A stretch of 64,000 bases of DNA from Warburgia ugandensis (lineage: Eukaryota; Streptophyta; Magnoliopsida; Canellales; Canellaceae). Under the pieces are notes generated by a model that saw only the letters and a list, made by a program, of their open reading frames with translations, made no database searches and was not told where the DNA came from. The number at the start of each line of letters is the position of its first letter. Positions within the stretch are counted from its first letter, which is position 1. The position numbers and the translations under genes are program-made. The stretch spans positions 78,935,944 through 78,999,943 of the forward strand of contig CP141130.1 of NCBI GenBank assembly GCA_035236585.1, written 5' to 3'. Shown here in pieces: positions 50,901 to 61,106 of the stretch.

Positions 50901-52678
50901 TGCCTACATGAAAATAAACTAAGAACACAATTTAACTAATGATACTTCATTAATACAGCTACTTCAAGGAGGCTAAAACCTCAATGAATGCCTTTTCAAG
51001 GGGCCAAACATCCTTCACAAGATGTAAAAGTCTAAAACCATTTCTCTTTTCCCCCTACTAGACTCCCATAACACTTATTTAGAACTCTCCTAATATCTTC
51101 CGCTTCTAAAATAACTACCCAAACTACCTCTAACAACTACCCATAATCATTCTTCTAAGATAACTACCTAACGATACTTATTTTATCTATAACCACATTT
51201 AAAAGAAAGGGCATGTAAGAACATAACATTCCATCTCCTCAAATCAACCATGTCGTCAATGTTGATGTTCAAGGATTCTGAACACAATCATCTTTAATTG
51301 GTAGGATCCATGAAAGAAAGATCATCTTAGACAAAGGAAACTGCTTCCAGGGGGTCACCCTCCACGATCAGTTCAAGGGGATCTTCCTCCAAACCTTTGG
51401 TTGTGACTTTATTTTCTTCTACAGTACCCACAATCTTTATCAAGGATAGTAGCTCTAATACCAATTGTTATGTACCTGCATGAAATAAACTAAAAACATA
51501 ATCTGACTAATCATGCTCCATTGATGTAGCATCTTCGAGGAAGCTGAAAACTCCACAGATGCCTCTTTCAAGAGGCAAACCTCCTTTACAAGACTTAAAA
51601 GTATCATTTCTCTTCTTCCTCTATAAGACTCCCATAACACTTATTTATACATGATTGTAGAACCAACTCTCCTAATAACTACCTCTTCTACAATAACTAC
51701 CCAAACTACTAACAACTACCCCTAATCATTCTCCTAATATAACTACCTAACCATACTGCTTTTATCTATAACCACATCTAATAGATAGAGGATGTAAGTA
51801 CAGAACAGTAACATTTTGGAGTAGAACATAAACAGAGATGCATTTTGGAAGATTTTATTTAGTGCGCCTCCATTTCATTATTTGCTTGTCACTTCAACTC
51901 ATATCTTTTTCTCAAGAAGCAAACATCCAATCTATCATTACAGTGAAAATTGATAGTAGACAAGGTTTTGGGATGCAAAGAGTTGTCTTATGGAGACTTA
52001 ACAGAATATTAGTCCCAGATTAAGAGATCGGTTCTTCATACTACATGAAATTCCTTTACATTGTTTTGAAAAACAGTAGGAGCTCACATCTACTCATTCA
52101 CTCTCATAAACATATAAAATGAATACAAAATCCGCATCTCTCTCTCTCTCTCTCTCTCTCTAGACAGACACAGATGCACTTGTCCAACACCATCTGATGT
52201 GTTTGGAACCTCTTTCAGAGTTTCTAGACTGAGAGTGTGCTTCTGCTGTTTTGATGCAGGGATTACTGGTCTCTTCAGCAGATTTCTACCGACCATTCCT
52301 CAGGTGAGCTAGAATTTTTCGCTCTGAATATATAACTTAATAAAATTGTTTTCTGCCACACTTGTCCCTTGATTATCGAATTTCTTCTTCTGTTATAATA
52401 GAAAATGAAGTCCTCTAATTATAATAACAGAAGGATGGTTTCGAGTATCAACTTTCATAATATTGAACGACATAGACATCTTCATTTGCTATTCATTTTT
52501 ACTCACGAAATATTTGTCGCAGGCGGCATCAACACAGTGCTATCTGGCATTGCATCCACAGGCCAAGGGGATTACCGGCAAGTATTTTATGGATAACAAC
52601 ATTGCCAAGCCACAGGCCAGAGCTACCGATACGGAATTTGCGCAGAAATTATGGGACTTCAGCATGAGTTTGATCTGA
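41939..52678 (+). CDS. Short-chain dehydrogenase/reductase, TIC32/retinol-dehydrogenase-like, 8 exons, 313 aa
   Basis: Exons: 41939-42044, 49226-49457, 49591-49670, 49897-50056, 50241-50319, 50660-50744, 52260-52303 and 52523-52678. All junctions are GT/AG and keep frame. The product starts [20 protein letters not shown]. It has the NADP-binding Rossmann motif TGASNGIG (aa 35-42), NNAG (114-117), the catalytic Ser in NVSS (about 170) and YGRSK (Tyr200, Lys204), and ends [10 protein letters not shown]. The complete SDR catalytic set and the N-terminal FSxxSTAEEVT style match the plant TIC32-like group. Members of this group reduce or oxidise carbonyl/alcohol substrates, and pea TIC32 is a redox-linked component at the chloroplast inner envelope. 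Substrate and location here are not shown by sequence. Length is typical. Intron 1 is 7.2 kb and intron 6 carries a TRIM. Confidence 0.95.
42691..44757. repeat. 1045-bp tandem duplication with internal 97-98 bp subrepeats
   Basis: Unit 1 (42691-43735) and unit 2 (43736 to about 44757) both start CAAATATATAAGTGTAAATG and run in register to the end, with scattered substitutions and indels (for example about 20 bp after 'gttactgttac' is missing in unit 2). Each unit ends with two tandem subrepeats of about 97 bp, starting near 43535, 43632, 44558 and 44656 and ending 'ctatttacatggtaggc'. It lies in intron 1 of the dehydrogenase gene. Confidence 0.93.
44758..47480. repeat. Degenerate satellite-like array around an 'aagctatttacatggtgggcc' motif
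   Basis: Variants of AAGCTATTTACATGGTGGGC followed by a 'ccacaccca' block and 'tttcaaataa' recur irregularly: around 44740-45060, then densely at 46720-47430, spaced about 50-75 bp. The same motif ends the 97-bp subrepeats of the upstream duplication. The middle part (45100-46650) is mostly AT-rich with no clear unit. An (AT)n tract lies at 44968-44998. Confidence 0.7.
46802..46973 (-). mobile_element. Au-type SINE, diverged, within the satellite-like array
   Basis: Reverse-complement copy: GTAGCCTGGTGCACAAAG at the left, CATGTGACCTCAAGGTTACA (B-box region) and TTGTGTCAAGACTCC at the right. TTCAAATTAAAAGCTATTTG and TTCAAATAAAAAGCTATTTA flank it. They look like a target duplication, but they are also array units, so this is ambiguous. 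Confidence 0.82.
47503..47685. repeat. 33-bp minisatellite, five and a half units
   Basis: Units start at 47503, 47536, 47569, 47602 and 47635, with a partial unit at 47668. The consensus has a C-rich start (CC-ACAAA), then 'TTCATGGTATGC'. Because 33 is a multiple of 3, one plus-strand frame reads through units 2-6 with an 11-residue period, but its start falls inside a repeat unit and no family is recognised. Confidence 0.88.
47690..49225 (+). other. Distal part of dehydrogenase intron 1
   Basis: AT-rich intron sequence ending in the acceptor TTGCAG before exon 2 at 49226. I see no mobile-element terminus. Confidence 0.6.
50894..51807 (-). mobile_element. Complete TRIM (terminal-repeat retrotransposon in miniature) with target duplications
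   Basis: LTRs at 50894-51228 and 51466-51807 both start TGTTATGT and end AACA or GAACA, with clear divergence. The internal part is 237 bp. On the minus strand, primer site TTGGTATTAGAGC (51452-51464) sits two bases from the 5' LTR, and a purine-rich stretch (GAGGAGATGGAA, 51229-51240) abuts the 3' LTR. The 5-bp duplication GTAAC is exact at 50889-50893 and 51808-51812. No full gag or pol is present, so it depended on another element's machinery. It lies antisense in intron 6 of the dehydrogenase gene. Confidence 0.95.
52137..52161. repeat. (CT)n tract in dehydrogenase intron 6
   Basis: A short pure CT run about 100 bp upstream of the exon 7 acceptor. Confidence 0.85.
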
Positions 52679-53548
52679 TGCTCTTGCAGCAACAAATCTA
52701 AAGCCATACTGTGGAAGTATAAAAAATGAGAGGAATTTGGCTTGTATTTGGTTTATTTATTTGATCAGAGGTTGAGTTTGATTCAGTGTGATGCTTGTAA
52801 GTTACTAACCATTTAATTTCTGTGGGCTGTTGGATACGAATAATCTATCCGAAACTTTTCTTCATAACCTCTCTTTGAATATAAGATATTAGATAGGCTC
52901 TTATTTTCATCTTTTACTCATTATTTCAAAATAAAATATAAAATAATATATTGCACAAAGAAAATCTAAAAGTAATATGGAATACATAAAGATGAATTAG
53001 GAAAAAACAATTATACAATCCCTACCTTACTGCCTTTAGAAAGGTGCTCTAGAAAATATCTGAGGAATTGTTTGGCTGCAGTGTAGAGGCCCATTTTTGC
53101 CTGGACTTCGACCAATTCGTCCAAAATATCTGGACGATTGGACATCTCATCGACAAAAAATCATGTCGATATTTCTGTTTTGAGTCATTGAATCTGGACT
53201 GTTGTTACCCGCGAGCAAAGGTACATCTTTCCAGATGTTACAGTCATCCAATCAGCATGTCTTTAAACTACAGATACCCAAACCTGAATAGATCAGATAA
53301 CGAAGTCGGATAAGCAAAAGTTCGATCTTTATCACTACTACGTTCCTTATATTCCATCCCAAATATATCAACTTCTGTATCAGTATCCAAAACACTTCAA
53401 TGGTTTATAGACGAGTACTCGCAGAACAATCATTTGTCTTTGAACCACATCTCTCTTATTGCTTAAAAATTTCCTCCACCATATGATGGCAATCCCCCAA
53501 TTGGTTAAGATTTTACCTATCATTCCTTTTTGTAAGTTATGAGCATCC
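52679..53548. other. Dehydrogenase 3' region and intergenic DNA
   Basis: The 3' untranslated region should occupy the first 100-200 bases. After that I recognise nothing. An 81-codon plus frame at 53068-53313 has no family motifs. Confidence 0.45.
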
Positions 53549-53651
53549 AAACTCACTCACACCAATCCTAATATTATATGTGTGTAGGATGCTTGCTCAC
53601 ACGGGTACAGACCAATATATATATATATATATGGGATGTGTTAATTTGAGC

Positions 53652-53720
53652 AGGTGCAAGAAACAAATGACATTTGATTGGCTAGGAAAAAATAGAAAAC
53701 AAAAAAAGTTAGAGGAAATG
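53652..53720. mobile_element. Half copy of a palindromic MITE
   Basis: AAATGACATTTGATTGGCTA and the following A-rich block ending AGTTAGAGGAAATG match one arm plus the centre of the reverse complement of 59051-59167. It lies in the truncated LTR of the copia-like element. Confidence 0.65.
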
Positions 53721-54175
53721 TGTGTGTGTGTGGGATTCTCACTCACATGGGTGGGATTCTCACTCACATGGGTACAGACCACACACGAGTGTACTCCAAC
53801 AATCTCCCCCACCATGCCTATAAGAGGAGGATGCATTAATTCCTTTCAGCTTGATTCAGCTCTCCCAAATTACATGTCTTTGAGCCAACTCCTCCAATAG
53901 TTGTTTGCGCTTTCCAGCAACTCCATCAACAGTCCATCTGTGCATATCTGCAGCTTATCCTGCAAGGGTTATCAGTCTCTCTGCTCAACACTCACTATTG
54001 AGTTTAAATGCTAATTAGTCATTAAGTGTACCATAGGCATCTAGAAGCTTGTCGCCTAAAAGGCTATCACCTAGAAGCTTGTAAGTGTCTCTCGCACTCA
54101 CCCTCATTGGTCACCCTCATTAGTTGCTCATAAATATCACTCAAAATGTCACGTCCACGCAGAATGGTCACCGAG

Positions 54176-56852
54176 TGTGACGACCCGGGTTTTCTCATGC
54201 ATTTTTAAATGCAATATCTAATTTCCTAAGGCGGGATGCATTCCTATTTGAAAACCATTTTATAAAAACTATGCAATGCAGCAAAAAACCTTTTAGTTTT
54301 AAACTCGTTTTGAAAACCCCGAGTATCATTTGCTTTCACATCAACCAAAGTAATTTTTGAAAAACTTCAGAAACCATAAATGTTTTTCCCTAGGTCTTTC
54401 CAACACAAAGACACAAATTTCAACTGTAATTAAATACAACTACATGTCCAAAGGGTTGAGAATTTACTTACATGTATAATTGTTTCCTTTTTTATTCACT
54501 TGCTTGTAGCACTAACATAGATGTCCTCTACTCGTGAATGGAGTTATCCTGAAAAATGTTAAGAATAAGGTGAGTATATACTATACTCAGTAGGAGCCTA
54601 TCACTACTAGTTTTATAATGCATGAGATGTTTTAAAATCATATGCTCTTTCAAAACATATGCATGTCTGAATACTCAAATTCAATATCGATATAAAAATC
54701 CGTTGTCAAATTGAAATACTAAACGATTTAAGGGATCACATAATCCAAAATTGAAAGTGTCATATACATATATATATATCATAACATTATGATATGCATA
54801 AGATGCTTCATTGAATCCAACTCATGGATCTTTAGTATGGTATGGTCGACCAACCTCATATCATGCCATATGCAATGCAAATAAGTCCACAAAACCATAG
54901 GGTCCAACTATGCCCACGACTTCCTCGCTGTGTGGTCCCCGGGTACCTGAGGACACTCGTTCATAGCCTCCACGGGGCCTATGACACATCAACCCAGTGC
55001 CGTGACACCAGTGGTAGCCCCCTGTACCACATGTAGTCGACGTAGGGACGTTGCCTCTTTTTGGGCGTGGTACCCATCCACCTAATAGTGGTAAAGGCTG
55101 GGTGGCCAACCCAGACCCCTCAGCATAGTACCCACGAGCTTACTAACCCAAATCACATAAGATCAAACAAGCGAAAAATCTCTTTTTCAAAACCTGTCCT
55201 CTTTGGGTCCCTCACAACTGCCTGGCCCTCGGCACTCCAGCGTCTTTTGGTAACCCTCAAGGACATGCAATTTTTGCAAGAACTTAATGCTCACAAATCA
55301 TGCAATGTATACAATAGTTTGCAAAACATATTTATGCATAATGTATATGCAATTATTTACAAAACATGTCTATGCATAAAGCATTTATCACATGCATGCT
55401 GAATTAAGTCATGCTAAACAAGTCATATACTTAAAACATGTATTCTCAAAACAATCATAGTTCTTTTAAAAGAATCTAGTAGCGATAGAGCACCTACCTG
55501 GCTAGGTTGCGCTAACCTCTCTGTCCTCGTACGCTCCTGAACATGGTTTGGGGAATCAGGGTTAGTTTGCCCTATCTTTTATGGGTTTTAGAGTAGTTAG
55601 TCTTATCACTCAGGCATTAAGGGTCCATCCCTATGCCTATGGTTGTCCTAAGGTCCTAATTGGGCCTTGGTATTATCAGTTTTCCAAAGGTCTAGCGGTC
55701 ATGCACCACCATCCTATTCTAAGATTCATTCCCACCTTTTATTGGGCCTTGATCAGTGATTTTATAGTTTAGGTGTGTCCGCGTCGTCGACACAAACACA
55801 ACGCCTTTTGCGGCGCCTCAATCGGAGCTCTAGATCTCAAGTTATAAGCGTTTTAGTGTCACACGTACATAAGGACTTTAAGAGTGAAAATACGGAATGC
55901 TAGCGCGCTGCGCGTCAGCATCGTGCGCTCACCTTTTCTTAAGGAACGAAGAAATCTCGTATTGCTAGCGCGCTGCGCATCTGCGGCGTGCACCTCAGCG
56001 GGCGCGTCTGTAGACGCGCCAGGTTTTTCGCTCGTCTCTCTCTTTTGTGGGCGCGTCCACAGACGTGCCCGTTTGGTTTTCTCAGACGCGGTCGACGCGT
56101 CTCGTCACTGTGGGACGTTTCATTCATTTGGGGGACCGGGGCATCCTCAAGACACCCTGGTTTGACCCTGTCGAACCAGTGCGGCCCAGGGAACGTCCCT
56201 GGGTCCTTGGTGGCTCTCCAGGGCTCCATTTTGCATGATTTTTCATGCAAAAACCTAGGAAAATTGATCCTAGGACTACTATGAAGATGGGTTTTGAGGG
56301 ATCTTAGGCATACCTGGCTCGTTGCTGGGTTTTTCTTCTCGTTTCCCCTCTAGGCTGCTTCTCCTCAACGGATTTTCTTCACGCTTTTGGGCTGCCATTA
56401 GAGGCGCCCAAGAGCTCTATTTATAGAGCTATCAGAGGGTTCTTGAGGGGGCTCTCACCGCCTTTGAATGGCGGTGGAGAAACCTCCAGAATGGCGGTGA
56501 TTTCTCCTCCAATCACCGCCGTTCTAGAACTCTCTAGGGGGTTGAAGACGAAGGGTGCCCGTATTAAAACGGGCTCCTGTGTTTTGCAGGCTAAATCCGT
56601 TTTTTGTAAAAATTACATTTTTGCCCATGAACTTCAAAGGGTCATAACTTGCTCATTTTAACTCCGTTTTAGGTGATTTTGGTCTTGTTGGATTCCTTTT
56701 TCTAAGACGCACCTAATGGTACCATTTTTAGGATCAAATTTTTGGGTTCGGTCAAGGTGAATAGTGAAATGACCAAAATGCCCTTATCTTCAAAAACTGA
56801 ACTTTTCATTGCTAACTTGAGATTTTAATATTACAAAATTGGAGTCATTACA
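54176..56852. mobile_element. Solo LTR of a Ty3/gypsy element with perfect target duplication
   Basis: A 2677-bp block starting TGTGACGACCCGGGTTTTCT and ending GGAGTCATTACA, flanked by CCGAG at both 54171-54175 and 56853-56857. It has no gag, pol, primer site or second LTR. This is the product of LTR-LTR recombination, or of loss of the internal region. The start resembles the 5' LTR of the inner gypsy at 30690 (TGTGACGACTTGGGTTTT), suggesting related families. It holds a GC-rich segment with inverted repeats at 55900-56160. Confidence 0.93.
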
Positions 56853-57322
56853 CCGAGTTCACTCGGAATCGCTTGCACCTTTCACCGAGTCATCTTACCA
56901 CTATTCACCGAGCCATCCCACCACTATTCACCGAGTCATCCTACTACTGCTCTCAAGTTATCTCTTTATTGTACCCGAATTAGCCCTCACTCATGATCAC
57001 CAAGTCCACTTGCAGTAGTCACTATGTCCACTTTCTGCACTTATTCATCTAGTCAACTTACCAGATATCACTAAGTCCACTCAGAAGCTGTAATCGAGCT
57101 ATCCGCACCTAGCTATTACAAAGTCATCTCCGAACTGTGACCGAGTTCAATCCCAACTATCACTAAGTCTACTCGCCAATATGGATTTTCTTGAGCAAGG
57201 ATGTTGTTATCAATTTTATGAGGTGCTAATTTTGTTCCCTATGGGGTGTCCTTATAAAAATTATGGGTGTAAATTTTTATCACATAGGGGTGCCCATGTC
57301 AATTTATATGGTACGAAAAAAT

Positions 57323-57328
<6 letters not shown>

Positions 57329-57402
<74 letters not shown>
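57329..57402. repeat. (CT)n microsatellite, about 37 units
   Basis: A pure CT run inside the internal region of the copia-like element. The Ser-Leu and Arg-Glu reading frames across it are artefacts. Confidence 0.97.
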
Positions 57403-57404
<2 letters not shown>

Positions 57405-58078
57405 TGCATCCCTGTCTTTTTCCTCTTTCTTTAGCTTTCTTCTTCCCCCTGCATCCCTGTCTGTCACAGACGCTTTGCTCCGTCGCCGGCTGATGTGCAC
57501 AAACAACCCAGCTGCCTGCCCCCCGTTTTCTGTCTGACTGGGTGATGCCACTAGTGTCACCCACCTTGGCTCAGATCTCTCTTCCTTACTCGATCAATGT
57601 CTTTTCTGAACTAACCTCCGATCATCGTCTTCATTTCCTAGGTTGGCGATCATCCAACGTGTTGCGTCCCAATGTCTTCGCCATTCTATCAAGCTCTCAA
57701 ATCACCTTCTCCTTCTTCTCTCATCAATAATGGATGCGATTGGCATTTTCTTCTCCACAATCGGCCTTAACAATGTGCAGGTCCTTCTCTGTTCTAGATC
57801 TGGCCGTTTCTCTGACATGAAATCTAAACCTCCGACAGCACCTTTTTTCCAGATCTTGGTGCAATAAGTCGACAATGACACTGGGCATGAGGCTATTTTG
57901 TTGAACCGGCGATCTCTCTTCTTAGTGCTTAGAGGTCCGATCGATCTGGGTGTAAAGAGATCGAGTTTTTCTTTTCTGCTCATAGATCTTTTTGGAAAAA
58001 TACAAATATTCGCAACTGCATCCACCGATCTATCTATCGGGGTAACGATAGATTTTTAACCAAGCTCTTATACCACTT

Positions 58079-58390
58079 TGTTGTGCTTGATTTATCACAA
58101 ATTGACAAATTTGATAAACAGGATCAACAAATTTGTGAGAGATAAATACACATGCGATAAAAGAGATTAGAAGTTACGTGGTTTGGCCAAACTCAACCTA
58201 CGTCCAAAAAAGATGAAAAATGTTATCTAACCAGATACAATGGAAGAGAAGGACGAGGAGGTTCAGGCCTTCTCTAACCCTCCTCTATTTCTCTACATAC
58301 AAACTCTTTCACTCACTCACACCAACCCCAACATTATATATATGATTCTCACTTATATGAGTATGGAACATGCCGGGGTCCACCCCAACA
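58079..58390 (-). repeat. 5' LTR of the copia-like element
   Basis: On the plus strand it runs from TGTTGTGCTTGATTTATC to CACCCCAACA, 312 bp with TG/CA ends. The primer-site-like GCTCTTATACCA lies just upstream. Confidence 0.75.
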
Positions 58391-58489
58391 GGTTTCACAA
58401 AAAAAAAAGAAAAGAGAGAGAGAGAGAGGAATAAGAAGAAATGATAACACTAAAGTCTCTTATGTATGATTAAAAACTAATCATAAATA

Positions 58490-58890
58490 AGATTTTTTTT
58501 TATACTCAGTTTCATTATGATTTAAGTTGTTATGTTTCAGTTTTAACCTATGGGCCATATTTTGATATTTAAGGTTATTCTCTTATGTATTTTAAGCATC
58601 TGTTCTTTAATTAATAATTGGTCACCCAGTAATACAGTCTTTAGTGATAAAAGAGTCTTTATGTTGGTCTTTTAAAAGTTTAAGTAGCCCTTATTAGGGT
58701 TGGAAGCACCCTAGAGCATCTAAAGAATGCATATTTTTTTTGTTATACTCAATTTTAAGAATGAAGAATGGAAGTGGATTTGGCTTTCATGGGAAAAGAC
58801 ACGTGCAAAATTTTGTTGGCGTGATTTCAAAAACCTCTTGATGAGGCAAGCGTTCTTTGGTGTGACTTCAAAGAGAAACAAGTTTGGGAT
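58490..58890 (+). repeat. Dispersed repeat of unknown class, copy 3
   Basis: It shares with 15186-15650 'gggccatattttgat', 'aaggttattctcttatgt', 'gttggaagcacc' and GAAGTGGATTTGGCTTT, then 'tgatttcaaaaacctcttgatgagg'. Same orientation. Termini are not defined. Confidence 0.55.
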
Positions 58891-59050
58891 TAAGTTGATC
58901 TCAATTGGTATATATGCTAATGATTATGGGAGGATATACTTGTAAGATCCATGTCTTTGAAGAGCAATATATGGTTTATATACCCTTTATTATATCTTTG
59001 ATGATACACATACATACATGTATGAGGTAATTTCAGTAAGGAGTTGTAGG

Positions 59051-59167
59051 TGTAAAGGATAAGTGACATTTGATTAGCCAAGAAAATATTTCTAATTGTC
59101 ATTTCCTCTAACTTCTTTTATTTTTTACTTTTTTCCAACCAATCAAATGTCACTTGTTCCTTATACA
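59051..59167. mobile_element. Palindromic MITE, 117 bp
   Basis: The left arm TGTAAAGGATAAGTGACATT and the reverse complement of the right arm, TGTATAAGGAACAAGTGACA, run on to a shared TTTGATT. Together they form imperfect terminal inverted repeats of about 27 bp around an AT-rich centre. No coding capacity, and no certain target duplication. Confidence 0.75.
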
Positions 59168-61106
59168 TGCATGAAAGAGCTGATATGTATGTATGTATGT
59201 ATATATGTAAAAAGGATTTCCATATTTTGAAACACACTAATTAAGTCTAAACTCTTGAGCTCAACCATGCAAGAACACCAACACATCAGAGTTTGTTGAG
59301 AAATCATTGATTTAATTTATTGTAGTTACAAATCATGACCAATCAATTATTTGTAGTTCAATTGACATGATTCAAGCTAAAAGAGAAAGCCTATTATTTG
59401 AGTTTTATGAAAATTTGTTCTACACGAAGCTAAAACAGGATCTCATGGACCACCCAGTTGAATTTAAAATCATAAGGAAGCAAGAAAACATACAACAAAA
59501 TTGATTTGTTTGCATGTATAATCTTCTCTAATAACCCTTGTTTCTTTGAACGTATGCCTCTGTTTCTTCATGAACCTCATCACCTATCTTGCAATGTCTT
59601 CTAGTAGAATATCCTTCTAGAGCCAAGAAACCAACATTGAAAAATGAATTTTAACTAAGGGTATGTAATTTACTCCAAAAACAATTGGTGATCAATGGAT
59701 TTCTCAAAAGAAAAGGCTTGAGAAACCCTAAAATTTTCAACTAATTTGATAATTTTTTAATTAATTTGGTCTTCAATTGTGGCTCTATTTCTCAAATACA
59801 AAGGTTCAACGGAGGAAAAAAAAGTGACTGAGCCTCCATTAGTCTATTGAAAACCCTAGGTGTTCATCATTTTTTAATAAGGAAGGGAGACTAGATTGGC
59901 AATGGGGCCCACATGTAATTCTAGTTGGTCAATATTTTAAAAAGATACATGGTTAGAGGAGTAAATAAAAACCAAAAAGCCCAAGAGAACTTGACTAAAA
60001 AATTAGGTTTTGGTCCTTCAATTAGAAACTATTTCCATGTTCCAATTCTTTGTCTATATAAGACAATTAAATTTGGCCTAGTTCCAATTTGATTCCAAAC
60101 AAACAGGACCAAAATCTAAAATCGAATCATTAGACTAGAATACCCTTATAATTAACTTTAGACTAATTAAGGATAATTTAGTCTTTTAATTTAATTTATA
60201 TAGAAAATATATTCCCTCACATAAAATTGTTGCCTCTATGTTATGAAGGGTAAAACAGATTTTTTAAGTGAAATTAATGGGAGGAAAAACAAAAACATGA
60301 TTTAACCCCCAAAAAGCTCCAAATCAATCCCTCAAATCTTTTGTCCTAATTTCTCTCCCTCTTTAACCCCGACACAGTCAAATGCCAAAAGCTATGGGGG
60401 ATTGTAAGAGCTTTGTCTTAAATTGTTGATGTTGTGAAAGTACGAGCTTCCATGTCCATGTATAATTAAAGAACTAAACTATAACTTTTCAATTGTTCTG
60501 TCTTTAGATTGGTTAGTAATTTTACATAAATGATATCTGATCTTAAGTAACCATGGGGAAAAAGAAGAAGAATATATTAAGTGATTGTACATCATATGTA
60601 TATAGGTTTGTAAATAATTATCATAGATGATGATACATTTTCTTTGGCATGTGGCACTTTGAATGAGTTCACTTGAGCAGCCTACATTTTCACGACAGCA
60701 ACTGTTAAATGACCACTTTTAATTAACTTAAAAAAATATTCTAAAATTAATTTAGGGCAAGACCAATGGGCATTAAGAATGAACAGTTTGGTTCTAGTCC
60801 TTCAAACTAGCACTGAACTCTAGAATGGTCTAGTTCCAGTTTTGCTAAATTCTTTGTGGCACAGATCCAATTATGGGTGAGCAGAACTAGAACCGGACCA
60901 TTGAAATCCAAAGGGTCAATGGAACCACGAAGAGACGCATACATCAGTGCCCATCATATATCTTCTCGATCAAGTTTATGAAAGTGAATTATATTAGACC
61001 ATTTAGACGTTCAGACCCGGAGGCCTATTTACAAAAAGCTGGGACAGAAAACAAGCTAACCTATATTTTCCACACGCATACATCAAAGCTACTTGTCTCA
61101 GGCCCA
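59168..61106. other. AT-rich intergenic DNA downstream of NAR2
   Basis: No gene recognised. It has a (TATG)n-like run at about 59187-59207 and long A/T-rich stretches. The NAR2 3' untranslated region (minus strand) should lie just below 61107. Confidence 0.5.

Larger units (their letters stand above)
53549..58390 (-). mobile_element. Copia-like non-autonomous LTR element, 3' LTR truncated, carrying a solo gypsy LTR
   Basis: On the minus strand: 5' LTR 58079-58390 (TGTTGGGGTGGACCCCGGCA ... CAACA), primer-site-like TGGTATAAGAGC (58065-58076), an internal region without recognisable gag or pol, a purine tract (GGCATGGTGGGGGAGA, just above 53802), then a 3' LTR starting TGTTGGAGTACACTC at 53801. 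Shared wording 'caaactc...cactcacacca' supports LTR homology. The 3' LTR seems to end abruptly near 53549, so its end and any target duplication are lost. The gypsy solo LTR at 54176-56852 lies inside. Confidence 0.7.

Noticed and set aside
55884-56284. Overlapping 93-103 codon frames in the GC-rich part of the solo LTR
   Set aside because: The open frames follow from high GC content on both strands. There are no gag or pol motifs.
57181-57537. 118-codon frame with a Ser-Leu repeat
   Set aside because: Built on the (CT)n tract inside the copia-like element. The same artefact occurs at the other GA/CT tracts (4855-5165, 7820-8014, 35261-35535).
57702-58025. 107-codon minus-strand frame next to the copia-like primer site
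   Set aside because: It lies where a gag could start, but its Arg/Lys-rich sequence shows no gag motif or zinc knuckle, so it is not called a gene.
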